7,318 bases of DNA from Thermoanaerobaculia bacterium (GCA_023700825.1 JAMPYE010000206.1:1-7318), one strand, 5' to 3'; positions 1 through 5,978 are shown, counted from the stretch's first letter. Numbers and translations: made by a program. The notes: generated by a model from the sequence alone, not told the origin.

Positions 1-121
1 CCGGCGCCACATTCGCGGGTCGCGCCCCGCCCTGCCGTACTTGCCACCGGCTACTATCCGACGCCCCTCCGGGGCGAACGATCCGTTCGGTCGGTGCCCT
101 CCAGTTCTCCGTTCTGGCAGA

Positions 122-150
122 TTGACTCTCAGTCCGGTAGCGCCGATGAT
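122..150 (+). promoter_or_regulatory. candidate sigma-70-type promoter for the DinB-fold gene
   Basis: A TTGACT hexamer (122-127; 5 of 6 matches to the -35 consensus) is followed after 17 bases by GATGAT (145-150; 4 of 6 matches to the -10 consensus). This predicts transcription starting near 157 and a leader of about 55 bases before the ATG at 212. The call rests on consensus matching by eye in a GC-rich genome whose real promoter consensus is unknown. Confidence 0.35.
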
Positions 151-165
151 CGGCCGATCCGGATC
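148..165. promoter_or_regulatory. overlapping palindromes at the predicted start site (possible operator)
   Basis: GATCGGCCGATC (148-159) is a perfect 12-base palindrome. It overlaps GATCCGGATC (156-165), a perfect 10-base palindrome. Together they cover the end of the candidate -10 box and the predicted transcription start of the downstream DinB-fold gene, a typical place for a repressor site. That they bind a regulator is inference; palindromes of GATC-type words also occur by chance in GC-rich DNA. Confidence 0.25.
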
Positions 166-211
166 AAGGCTGTCCGTCGTGCCGCGTGATGCCCGCGTCG
201 AGGAGGATGCA

Positions 212-787
212 ATGATGACCAACAATGCGCCTGGACTCCCGTCGAAGGACGAGTACGCGGAGTGGTACGCGGGCTACGTGGCGCTCGTGCCCGACGCAGA
301 CATCCTTGCCGCGCTCGCCGCTCAGCCCGACGATCTCGATACCCTGCTCGGGGACTTGACCGAGACGTCGAGCACCTTTCGCTACGCGGCCGGCAAGTGG
401 AGCATCCGTCAGCTGGTGGGCCACCTGATCGACGGCGAGCGCGTCTTCGCTCTTCGCGCGCTCTGTTTCTCGCGCGGTGAGACTGCGGCGCTTCCAGGCT
501 TCGACGAGAACAGTTACGTCGCGAGCTCCGCATATGCTGACGTCCCGTTGGAGGAGTTGCGACTCGAGTTCCGGACGCTGCGGGCGGCGAACGTCATGAT
601 GTTCGGAAGGCTCGGGACCGAAGCCTGGAACAGGCGCGGCACCGCCTCCGGGTACTCCGTATCCGTGCGCGCCCTCGCGTACATCATGGTCGGGCATCCG
701 CGGCATCACATGAAGGTGATCGGCGAGCGCTACCTGCCTCCCCTCGACATCACCGCGCGGCGCCTGGTATGGATGAAGGGCGTGTGA
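212..787 (+). CDS. DinB-superfamily (DinB_2-like) putative metal-dependent hydrolase
   Basis: This 191-residue soluble protein has the DinB/YfiT four-helix-bundle pattern. An early 'KWSIRQLVGHLIDGERVF' helix (about residues 62-79) supplies His71. A late 'GHPRHHMKVIGERY' helix (161-174) supplies His162 and His166, which together with His71 would form the metal-binding triad of the family. Family members include thiol-dependent transferases such as bacillithiol and mycothiol S-transferases, but many are uncharacterised, so the substrate here is unknown. The frame is open as far upstream as 41. The start at 212 is chosen because AGGAGG (201-206) lies 5 bases before it, or 8 bases before the adjacent ATG at 215, and the family fold begins shortly after. 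The gene looks monocistronic and ends 9 bases from the convergent methyltransferase gene, with no clear terminator between them. It is probably unrelated to the lipid genes to its right. Confidence 0.85.
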   Translation: MMTNNAPGLPSKDEYAEWYAGYVALVPDADILAALAAQPDDLDTLLGDLTETSSTFRYAAGKWSIRQLVGHLIDGERVFALRALCFSRGETAALPGFDENSYVASSAYADVPLEELRLEFRTLRAANVMMFGRLGTEAWNRRGTASGYSVSVRALAYIMVGHPRHHMKVIGERYLPPLDITARRLVWMKGV

Positions 788-796
788 GCCGCGGAC

Positions 797-1888
797 TCAT
801 TTCTCGAACCGGTAGTGCGACACCATCCACTGCCGGCCGCGGTCGAAGCCGAAGAGCTCGGCGCAAGCCATGAAGAAGCAGCGCCAGCGGACGAGCCACT
901 TGAGCGCGTTCTCCTCTCCGTAGACGCCGGCGAAGATCATGAGGATCTCGGCGCGATGCGCGTCCATCCGCGCGAGCCAGGCCTCGGAGGTCCGCTGGTA
1001 GTGCGTGCCGTCGACGCGCCAGCGCTCGCGGATGCGGAGATCGTCCTGGAAATGCAGCAGCAGGTCGTCGCTCGGCATGATGCCGCCGGTAAAGAAGTAG
1101 CGCGCCATCCAGTCGGACGCGTCACGCACCTCGAACGGGTACGCGAAGCGGACGTGCGTGAAGATGTGGACGAAGAGCGTGCCGCCGGGGACGAGCCAGG
1201 TCGAGACCCGCCGCAGCAGCTCGGCGTAGTTGCGCATGTGCTCGAACATCTCGACCGAAACTACGCGGTCGAAGGTCTCGCCCGGATCGAACTCGTTCAT
1301 GTCGCAGGTCCGGATGGTGACGTTCCGGAGCCCGCGCTGCGCTGCGCGGCGCTCGATGTGCTCGCGCTGCGACGCGGAGTTCGACACCGCGACGATCGTC
1401 GCGTTCGGAAAGCGCTCCGCCATGAAGAGCGTTAGCGAGCCCCATCCGCAGCCGAGCTCGAGAATGCGCTCGCCGTCCCGCAGCCCCGCGCGCTCGACCG
1501 TCAGCTCGAGCATCGCCTTCTCCGCTTCGGTGAGTGACGCGCCAGCGGACGCGTAATACGCCGAGCTGTACTTGAGATGATCGCCGAGCACGAGCTCGAA
1601 GAATCGAGCCGGCACCTCGTAGTGCTGCGCGTTCGCGTCGGCCGTGTTGATCGCGATCGGGCTCTCCCGGAGTTGCGCGACGAGCCGCGCGAGCCGCTCG
1701 CCCTGCTTCTCCTCGGTCGGCTCCGTCTCCTCGCGAAGCCTCTCGCGCAGCAGGCCGCGGATCGCGACGCGAATCAGCGCGTCGGGCACGAGGTCGCGCT
1801 CGAGGATCGACTGGGAGAACGGGACGGGCTCGCTCGACGCGGCGGTGCGGAGCGAAGAGATCGGTTCGTTTGCGGCGGAAGTCTTCAC
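797..1888 (-). CDS. SAM-dependent methyltransferase, cyclopropane-fatty-acyl-phospholipid synthase / coclaurine N-methyltransferase-like
   Basis: The predicted protein has 363 residues. A variable, probably helical N-terminal region of about 85 residues precedes a class I methyltransferase core. SAM-binding motif I is LELGCGWGS (143-151). The VVSVEMFEHMRNY segment (209-221) carries the conserved Phe-Glu-His, and FVHIFTH (239-245) keeps the His and Ile positions of the CFA-synthase bicarbonate pocket. The Cys of that pocket (YSCAYW in E. coli) is a Ser here (YSSAYY, 107-112). The FFTGGIMPS and FFMACAELFG blocks resemble bacterial proteins annotated as coclaurine N-methyltransferase-like, whose substrates are mostly unknown. 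The partner operon genes suggest a lipid substrate. The GTG start at 1888 is chosen because AGAGG lies 5 bases upstream and the preceding gene's TAA ends 2 bases before it. The open frame continuing upstream to 2380 overlaps the DUF1295 gene and is spurious. It is the last gene of the minus-strand operon. Confidence 0.92.
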   Translation of the reverse strand: MKTSAANEPISSLRTAASSEPVPFSQSILERDLVPDALIRVAIRGLLRERLREETEPTEEKQGERLARLVAQLRESPIAINTADANAQHYEVPARFFELVLGDHLKYSSAYYASAGASLTEAEKAMLELTVERAGLRDGERILELGCGWGSLTLFMAERFPNATIVAVSNSASQREHIERRAAQRGLRNVTIRTCDMNEFDPGETFDRVVSVEMFEHMRNYAELLRRVSTWLVPGGTLFVHIFTHVRFAYPFEVRDASDWMARYFFTGGIMPSDDLLLHFQDDLRIRERWRVDGTHYQRTSEAWLARMDAHRAEILMIFAGVYGEENALKWLVRWRCFFMACAELFGFDRGRQWMVSHYRFEK

Positions 1889-1890
1889 GA

Positions 1891-2676
1891 TTACCTCTTC
1901 GGGAACCACGGCACGAACGCGCTGGTCGTCTCCTGGTAGCGGCGGTACTCCTCGCCGCGACTGCGGAGCGACTGCGCTTCCGTCGCCGGGATCCCTGTCA
2001 CTTTCAACAGGAAGTAGAGAATCAGGGCAGGGGAGACGAGGCCGAGCCAGCCCCACGGCGAGCCGAGTGCGAAGAGCGCAAAGCTCACCCAGATGAGCCA
2101 CTCGAAGAAGTAGTTCGGATGGCGCGAGTAGTTCCAGAGCCCCGCGCGGCACGTCTTGCCCTGATTCGCGGGATCGGCCTTGAAGCCGCGCAACTGCGCG
2201 TCGGCGATTGCTTCGCCCGCGATCGCTACGACCCAGAGCACGACGCCGGAGATCTCGAGGATCGAAAGGCCGGGCCGCGGATTGAGCGTCGGGATGAGCA
2301 GGGGGACCGAGAGCACGACTCCCAGCACGGCCTGGAATTCGAAGAAGACGAGGAACTTGAGCCCGAGATTCGTCTTCCATTCGCGGCGCAACTGAACGTA
2401 GCGCCCCTCTTCGGGCTCGCCGAGGATTCGTTTCAGCAGGTGAGCGGCGAGGCGCAGACCCCAGAGCGCGCCCATCGACGCGATTACCCAGGCGCGGAGC
2501 GGGTCGCCCTCGGCGCGGAGGGCGTAAACGATCGCCAGGATGCCGATGCCTCCAGCCCAGCCCGCGTCGACGATCGACGCGTTCTTCATCGCGAGATGGA
2601 TCAGCCAGAGGACGAACATCAGTGTCGCGACGACCGCGGCGCCGACGCCGACGGTGGCGAGCGCGGCCGTCATCAT
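1891..2676 (-). CDS. DUF1295 / steroid 5-alpha-reductase-like integral membrane protein
   Basis: This 261-residue polytopic membrane protein has hydrophobic segments at about residues 7-29, 39-55, 62-80, 106-128, 139-158 and 190-224. DUF1295 signatures are visible in order: SIVDAGWAGGIG (34-45), WGLRLAAHLLKR followed by EEGRY (72-93), and GLWNYSRHPNYFFEW (179-193). The last is the C-terminal block shared with isoprenylcysteine methyltransferases and sterol/steroid reductases that bind NADPH or SAM. The protein ends GEEYRRYQETTSAFVPWFP, as is usual in the family. The reaction is unknown; reduction of a lipid double bond is a reasonable guess. Two tandem ATG codons (2676 and 2673) both overlap the TGA of the upstream gene in an ATGATGA arrangement, indicating translational coupling. 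The stop lies 2 bases before the GTG of the downstream methyltransferase. This family often neighbours CFA-synthase-like genes. Confidence 0.92.
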   Translation of the reverse strand: MMTAALATVGVGAAVVATLMFVLWLIHLAMKNASIVDAGWAGGIGILAIVYALRAEGDPLRAWVIASMGALWGLRLAAHLLKRILGEPEEGRYVQLRREWKTNLGLKFLVFFEFQAVLGVVLSVPLLIPTLNPRPGLSILEISGVVLWVVAIAGEAIADAQLRGFKADPANQGKTCRAGLWNYSRHPNYFFEWLIWVSFALFALGSPWGWLGLVSPALILYFLLKVTGIPATEAQSLRSRGEEYRRYQETTSAFVPWFPKR

Positions 2677-3152
2677 GCAGTCACCCGCTGCGCTCGCGCG
2701 CGTGCGACGCGACGGAGCAGCAGCGTGAACATCGGAGCGCTTACGAGCGTCGTCGCGACGGCGAAGAGCAGCCAGGCGACGAGCGCCTGCATCGTGATCG
2801 TCCAGAACGCGGAGATCGCCCCGAGCGGATCGCGCGCCACTGCCGCCGCGATCTCCTGCGCGGAGAGGTGAAGGCGCGGCGAGCCGAACAGCCACTCGCC
2901 CGCGCGCATGAACGGGATCAGCATCACGAACTGCAACGGGTAGACGAGATAGTTGACCGACTGGATCACCGGCTGGTTGAGGCCGAAGGCCGCCGCGACG
3001 ATCGCGCAGAGGACCGTCGTCGCTCCGAGGACGGGGATCACGCCGATCACCATGCCGAGCACGATGCTGAGCGCGAGCTTCTCGGGGGTGAGCCCTTGCT
3101 TGAGCAGCTCGACCACGAGCCGGCCGATCCGGCGTGGATCCGGCAGACGCAT
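2673..3152 (-). CDS. DUF2062-like small integral membrane protein
   Basis: The predicted protein has 159 residues. A short basic N-terminus (about 1-20) leads into LTPEKLALSIVLGMVIGVIP (21-40). This resembles the DUF2062 opening, in which a Ser/Thr-Pro and an ALG..IG..P stretch enter the membrane. A long hydrophobic region follows (about 27-56), then SVNYLVYPLQFVMLIPFMRAGEWLFG (65-90), corresponding to the family's NP..P.Y...Y..G block, and a final hydrophobic segment (about 118-146) before a basic C-terminus. Function is unknown for the whole family; members sit in or near lipid and cell-envelope gene clusters. The ATG at 3152 is chosen because it shares its A with the TGA of the preceding gene (TGATG), and because the further upstream reading frame is just the antisense or shifted frame of that gene. 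The stop overlaps the DUF1295 start. The assignment to DUF2062 is by eye and moderately secure. Confidence 0.7.
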   Translation of the reverse strand: MRLPDPRRIGRLVVELLKQGLTPEKLALSIVLGMVIGVIPVLGATTVLCAIVAAAFGLNQPVIQSVNYLVYPLQFVMLIPFMRAGEWLFGSPRLHLSAQEIAAAVARDPLGAISAFWTITMQALVAWLLFAVATTLVSAPMFTLLLRRVARARAQRVTA

Positions 3153-3493
3153 CAGGCGGCGCGCCTCCCGAGGATCGCGCTCGCAGGCTCGCCCGGGGCG
3201 AGGCGCTGGAGCTGGATCAGGACGTAGACCGACATTGCGATGTTTCCCAGAAGCATGATGAGGATGAACCAGGCAGCGCGGGAGACGTTGACCCGTTCGC
3301 GCCAGGCAACCCAGACGAAAAACGTCAGGAAGCCGAAGTATGCATCCCAGAGGGTGGCGATCGACCATGGATTCTCGGCGAAGCCGGGCCATGCGTCCCA
3401 GAGGCTCTGCTGTAAACTCGCGCGAACCGTAACGACGAGCATCGCAACGAGAATCGTGCCGAAGAGAAGTTGCAGAAGGCGTCGCTGATTCAT
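3152..3493 (-). CDS. DUF1475-like small membrane protein, first gene of the minus-strand operon
   Basis: The predicted protein has 113 residues and three hydrophobic segments (about 6-23, 47-64 and 73-95). Conserved-looking positions include WSIATLWDAYFGFLTFFVWVAW (starting at 43) and the polar-flanked LLGNIAMSVYVLIQL (81-95). The pattern, with short length, a W/D-rich second helix containing DAYFGFL and a GN.A.S.Y third helix, matches what I recall of bacterial DUF1475 proteins. No reaction is known for these; a structural or accessory role in the membrane next to the lipid enzymes is inference. The ATG at 3493 has an AAAGGA ribosome-binding site 5-6 bases upstream, the clearest in the operon, consistent with its being the first gene. 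Its TGA overlaps the next start by one base. Confidence 0.7.
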   Translation of the reverse strand: MNQRRLLQLLFGTILVAMLVVTVRASLQQSLWDAWPGFAENPWSIATLWDAYFGFLTFFVWVAWRERVNVSRAAWFILIMLLGNIAMSVYVLIQLQRLAPGEPASAILGRRAA

Positions 3494-3605
3494 CGTGGTC
3501 CTTTCTCCGAACCCATCGCCGGCAGCGCTGGTGTGGCGAGGGACCCCGGAGAGCTTCGCCGGGTGCGGTCGGGGGAATCAGACAGTCGGATCATGACTAG
3601 CTATT

Positions 3606-3635
3606 AGCGTATTACAAAACGACCAATTCGGTCAA
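3606..3635 (-). promoter_or_regulatory. candidate promoter for the minus-strand four-gene operon
   Basis: Reading the minus strand, TTGACC (3635 to 3630; 5 of 6 matches to the -35 consensus) is followed after 18 bases by TACGCT (3611 to 3606; keeps the T, A and final T of the -10 box). Transcription would start near 3599, giving a leader of about 105 bases before the ATG at 3493. The -10 match is weak, so the exact position is uncertain. The 16-base repeated motif overlaps the -35 box and spacer. Confidence 0.35.
3618..3633. repeat. 16-base motif, copy 1 (possible operator)
   Basis: AACGACCAATTCGGTC matches the copy at 3782-3797 at 14 of 16 positions in the same orientation. The outer arms AACGA and TCGGT form an inverted repeat with one mismatch around a 5-base spacer, and an internal GACC/GGTC pair is perfect. 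It overlaps the -35 box and spacer of the candidate minus-strand promoter, a position suited to repression. Confidence 0.45.
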
Positions 3636-3700
3636 TCGTACAAACGGAGCGGTAGATTCGCGGGGTGTCAGTCCGTCCGAATTTTTGAGATATTTTGATG

Positions 3701-3714
3701 AAATCGCCCGATTT
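3701..3714. promoter_or_regulatory. perfect inverted repeat in the AT-rich centre of the control region
   Basis: AAATCG and CGATTT (3701-3706 and 3709-3714) form a perfect 6-base dyad around CC. It lies about 15 bases upstream of the plus-strand -35 box, near -51 to -64 relative to the predicted start, where activators commonly bind. It sits in an AT-rich stretch (about 3679-3716). A regulator is inferred, not shown. Confidence 0.3.
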
Positions 3715-3728
3715 TGCGTCTCGGTGAG

Positions 3729-3758
3729 TTGACAAGTCTGTCGATCTCGGGTCATGAT
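3729..3758 (+). promoter_or_regulatory. candidate promoter for the plus-strand three-gene operon
   Basis: A perfect TTGACA (3729-3734) is followed after 18 bases by CATGAT (3753-3758; 4 of 6 matches to the -10 consensus, including the key A at position 2 and the final T). A second CATGAT lies at 3765-3770. Transcription from the first would begin near 3765 and give a leader of about 195 bases before the GTG at 3960. The perfect -35 box in a GC-rich genome makes this the best promoter candidate in the window. Confidence 0.45.
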
Positions 3759-3781
3759 TCGTCGCATGATAAAGCAAAATA

Positions 3782-3797
3782 AACGACCAAATCGTTC
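3782..3797. repeat. 16-base motif, copy 2 (possible operator)
   Basis: AACGACCAAATCGTTC contains a perfect inverted repeat, AACGA and TCGTT, around a 5-base spacer. It repeats the motif at 3618-3633 with two differences. It lies just downstream of the predicted start site of the plus-strand promoter, where a bound protein would block transcription. One copy at each divergent promoter suggests shared control of the two operons. Confidence 0.45.
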
Positions 3798-3840
3798 TGT
3801 CGGATCCGGCTCGACGGTTCGGGACGCGGCTTCGGGATCG

Positions 3841-3906
3841 CGCGAGTCTCGCGAGTACCACCTCGGCGCCGTGGTTTCCATTGCACGGCGCGCGGTCGGC
3901 GCGCCG
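3841..3906 (+). promoter_or_regulatory. GC-rich leader hairpins upstream of the FAD-protein gene
   Basis: Two perfect inverted repeats lie in the predicted leader. CGCGAG/CTCGCG (3841-3853) has a 1-base centre, and CGGCGCGC/GCGCGCCG (3886-3906) forms an 8-base-pair stem with a 5-base loop. Neither is followed by a T tract, so they do not look like intrinsic terminators. They may stabilise the leader or influence translation of the weakly initiated GTG 54 bases downstream, or they may simply reflect local GC richness. Confidence 0.3.
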
Positions 3907-3959
3907 GGCATTGCGCGCGATTTTCGGTCGTCTCTCGCGGGGCGCCAGACGGGGCCGGC

Positions 3960-5210
3960 GTGAAGCGCGTCGCCGTCATCGGCTCGGGGATCTCGGGGCT
4001 CGGGGCTGCCTGGCTCCTGAGCCGGCGCTTCGAGGTCTCGCTCTTCGAGAAGGACGACCGCGTCGGCGGGCACACGCACACCGTCATGGTCGACACGGCT
4101 GACGGCCCGCTGCCGGTCGACACCGGCTTCATCGTCCACACCGAGCGGAACTATCCGAACTTCATCCGCCTCATGCGCGAGCTCGGCGTGGAGACGCAGG
4201 CGAGCGACATGTCGTTCGCGGTAACCGCGTTCGACGACGACTTCGAGTATTCGAGCCGCGGGCTGCGCGGCTTCTTCGCGAAGCGCTCGAACGCGTTGCG
4301 CCCTTCCCATTACAAGCTCCTCACCGAGATCATGCGTTTCAACCGCGAGGCGATGACGCTCGCCTCATCGCCTCTGGCCTCGCGCCTGACTCTCGGCGAG
4401 ATGCTGGACCGCGGCCGCTTCGGCAACGAGTTTCGCGAGCGCTACCTCTACCCGATGGCCTCCGCAGTCTGGTCGATGTCGTTCGCCGAGATCGCGCACT
4501 TTCCCGCCGCCGCGCTCGTGAAGTTCTTCGAGCACCACGGAATGCTCGGCATCGACACGCACCCCGAGTGGCGCGTCATCCGTGGCGGGTCGTTCCGCTA
4601 CATCGCGCCAATCAGCGAGCCGTTCCGCGAGCGGGTCGTGACGGGCGCGAAGATCGCCCGTGTCTCGCGCGACGGCCAAGGGGTGGAGATCCACTTCGAC
4701 GCCGGAGCGTCGCAACGCTTCGACGAGGTCGTCTTCGCCTGCCACGGCGACCAGGTGCTGCCGCTCCTCGAGATGCCCACGGATGCGGAGCGCGCCGTCT
4801 TCTCCAAGCTGCGGACGAGCAGCAACGAGACGGTGCTCCACACCGACTCGCGCCTGCTTCCACGCCGCCCCGACGCGCGCGCGTCCTGGAACTACGGCAT
4901 CGACCCGCGGGCCGAGCGGCAGGTCAGCGTCACCTACCACATGAACCGCCTGCAAACCCTGAAGTCGCAGACAGACTATTGCGTCACGCTCAACGGAACG
5001 GACAGAATCGATCCTTCGAAGATCGTGAAATCGATGGTCTACCATCACCCGTCCTACGACCAGGGGGCACTCGACGCCCAGGCGCGCTGGAGCGAAGTCA
5101 GCGGCGTGGGGCACACGCACTTTTGCGGCGCGTACTGGTACTACGGCTTTCACGAGGACGGGCTGAGGTCCGCGATCCGCGTCGCGAGCGCGCTCGGAGT
5201 GGAGTGGTAG
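3960..5210 (+). CDS. FAD-dependent amine-oxidase/desaturase-like protein (COG2907 type)
   Basis: The predicted protein has 416 residues. The N-terminal Rossmann fold is unmistakable: VAVIGSGISGLGAAWLL gives the GxGxxG dinucleotide motif (Gly8, Gly10, Gly13). Glu30 in LFEKDDRVGGHTHT is the acidic residue that binds the FAD ribose, followed by R34 and G36-G37. The C-terminal FAD-contact segment FCGAYWYYGFHEDGLRSAI (about 390-408) is typical of this group. There is no signal peptide or membrane helix. Relatives include phytoene desaturases and amine oxidases, and COG2907 members accompany DUF1365 and CFA-synthase-like genes. An oxidation or desaturation of a membrane acyl chain is therefore plausible, but the substrate is not shown. 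The start is GTG with only a weak GGGG-type ribosome site (about 3951-3954); the Rossmann motif begins at residue 4, leaving no room for a later start. The stop lies 3 bases before the DUF1365 gene. Confidence 0.92.
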   Translation: MKRVAVIGSGISGLGAAWLLSRRFEVSLFEKDDRVGGHTHTVMVDTADGPLPVDTGFIVHTERNYPNFIRLMRELGVETQASDMSFAVTAFDDDFEYSSRGLRGFFAKRSNALRPSHYKLLTEIMRFNREAMTLASSPLASRLTLGEMLDRGRFGNEFRERYLYPMASAVWSMSFAEIAHFPAAALVKFFEHHGMLGIDTHPEWRVIRGGSFRYIAPISEPFRERVVTGAKIARVSRDGQGVEIHFDAGASQRFDEVVFACHGDQVLPLLEMPTDAERAVFSKLRTSSNETVLHTDSRLLPRRPDARASWNYGIDPRAERQVSVTYHMNRLQTLKSQTDYCVTLNGTDRIDPSKIVKSMVYHHPSYDQGALDAQARWSEVSGVGHTHFCGAYWYYGFHEDGLRSAIRVASALGVEW

Positions 5211-5213
5211 CCG

Positions 5214-5978
5214 ATGCCCGCGCCCGGCATCTATCTCGGAACGCTCAGCCACCGGCGCTTCACGCCGCGTCGGCACGAGTTCGACTATCCGATCTTCATG
5301 GTGCTGCTCGACGTCGACCGCATCCCGGAGTTGATGAGCGTTTCCCGCCTCACTAGCCGGAACCGCTTCAACTGGGCGAGCTTCGACGATCGCGATCACG
5401 TCGGCGATCCTTCGCTGCCGCTGCGCACGCGACTGGAGACCGACGCGGCCGCGAACGGCGTCGCGCTTCCCGACGGACCGATCTATCTGCTCACGCACCT
5501 CCGCTATCTCGGCTATGGCTTCAACCCCGTGTCGTTCTTCTACTGCTACGGGAAAGACGGGAAGCTCGGCGCGGTGCTCTCCGAGGTGAACAACACGTTC
5601 GGCGAGCGCACGAGCTACTGGCTCACGGAGCGGAACGAGATCGAAGGCGGCGCGCTGCGGAAGTTCCGCGCGGCGAAGGCGATGCACGTCTCGCCCTTCA
5701 TGCCGATGGAACTCGAGTACACGTTCGGCTTCTCGGAGCCGGGTGACGCAATGACGGTCTACATGAACACGATCGACCACGGAGAGATCAACTTCGACGC
5801 GACGCTGCGGATGACGTGGCGCGCGTGGAGCGCCGCGAACCTGCGCTCGGCGCTCGCGCGACATCCGTTGATGACGCTCAAAGTGATCGCGGCGATCCAC
5901 TGGCAGGCACTCGTGCTGCTCGTAAAAAAAATCCCGGTGTTCACGCATCCCACGGGACGAGGATGGAAGGTCTGGTGA
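5214..5978 (+). CDS. DUF1365 family protein
   Basis: This 254-residue protein shows the whole DUF1365 pattern. It has an opening GTLSHRRFTPRRHEFDYPIF (9-28), the central LRYLGYGFNPVSFFYCY (96-112), EVNNTFGER (124-132), KAMHVSPFMPME (155-166), and a closing KKIPVFTHPTGRG (238-250). There is no clear signal peptide or long membrane helix; a hydrophobic stretch near 222-237 could be peripheral. The biochemical role is unknown. Genes of this family almost always lie between an FAD-dependent oxidoreductase and a CFA-synthase-like methyltransferase, as here, so it probably works in the same acyl-chain modification. The ATG at 5214 follows the previous stop by 3 bases with GGAG (5201-5204) upstream. 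The TGA shares its A with the next ATG (TGATG). An A8 run (5924-5931) encodes Lys-Lys near the C-terminus and is discussed as a possible slip site. Confidence 0.94.
   Translation: MPAPGIYLGTLSHRRFTPRRHEFDYPIFMVLLDVDRIPELMSVSRLTSRNRFNWASFDDRDHVGDPSLPLRTRLETDAAANGVALPDGPIYLLTHLRYLGYGFNPVSFFYCYGKDGKLGAVLSEVNNTFGERTSYWLTERNEIEGGALRKFRAAKAMHVSPFMPMELEYTFGFSEPGDAMTVYMNTIDHGEINFDATLRMTWRAWSAANLRSALARHPLMTLKVIAAIHWQALVLLVKKIPVFTHPTGRGWKVW
5924..5957 (-). terminator. terminator-shaped hairpin plus T8 on the minus strand, inside the DUF1365 gene
   Basis: On the minus strand a 7-base-pair stem (TCCCGTG, 5957-5951, pairing with 5939-5932, one unpaired base at 5937, 11-base loop) is followed directly by eight T residues (5931 to 5924). 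This is the geometry of an intrinsic terminator. No minus-strand gene is supported here, so it would act only on antisense transcripts. On the plus strand the same bases form an A8 tract followed by a hairpin. Chance is possible, since the bases are also constrained as coding sequence. Confidence 0.3.

Larger units (their letters stand above)
3494..3959. promoter_or_regulatory. 466-base divergent intergenic control region
   Basis: No convincing gene lies here. The centre (about 3590-3800) is markedly AT-richer than the flanking genes, as expected for back-to-back promoters. The left part (3494-3590) would be the leader of the minus-strand operon; it holds a weak CCCGG/CCGGG inverted repeat (3545-3563). 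The right part (3800-3959) is GC-rich and would be the leader of the plus-strand operon, with two strong inverted repeats. Individual promoters and sites are listed separately. I see no recognisable riboswitch class. Confidence 0.75.

Noticed and set aside
62..76. CGCCCC/GGGGCG hairpin that could end a gene left of the window
   Set aside because: The stem is perfect but short (6 base pairs) and no T tract follows on either strand.
1889..2380. In-frame upstream extension of the methyltransferase gene
   Set aside because: It would overlap DUF1295 over most of its length and adds Arg/Pro-rich sequence with no homology. The GTG at 1888 has a ribosome site and ideal spacing.
1870..2871. A 333-codon plus-strand open frame opposite the DUF1295 and DUF2062-like genes
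   Set aside because: Its composition is charged and shadow-like, with no recognisable motif, and it would cross the boundary of two convincing minus-strand genes.
3588..3593. TGATCC on the minus strand, resembling the -35 element of singlet-oxygen-response ECF sigma (RpoE/ChrR) promoters
   Set aside because: No matching TAAGA-like -10 element lies at the right spacing downstream, so there is no support for an ECF promoter.
3637..3646. CGTACAAACG as a possible light/B12-dependent MerR-type (CarH/LitR) site
   Set aside because: Only a partial half-site is present and no MerR-type regulator gene is in the window, so the resemblance is too weak.
3754..3963. A 69-codon plus-strand open frame ending in a GTGA overlap with the FAD-protein start, possible leader gene
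   Set aside because: Its start lies at or before the predicted transcription start, it lacks a ribosome-binding site, and the peptide is Arg/Ser-rich without features. The overlap is probably accidental.
4365..5948. A 527-codon open frame on the minus strand antisense to the FAD-protein and DUF1365 genes
   Set aside because: The sense strand carries two clear families in the same interval. The antisense translation is rich in Arg, Val, Glu and His with no motif, as expected from a GC-rich shadow frame.
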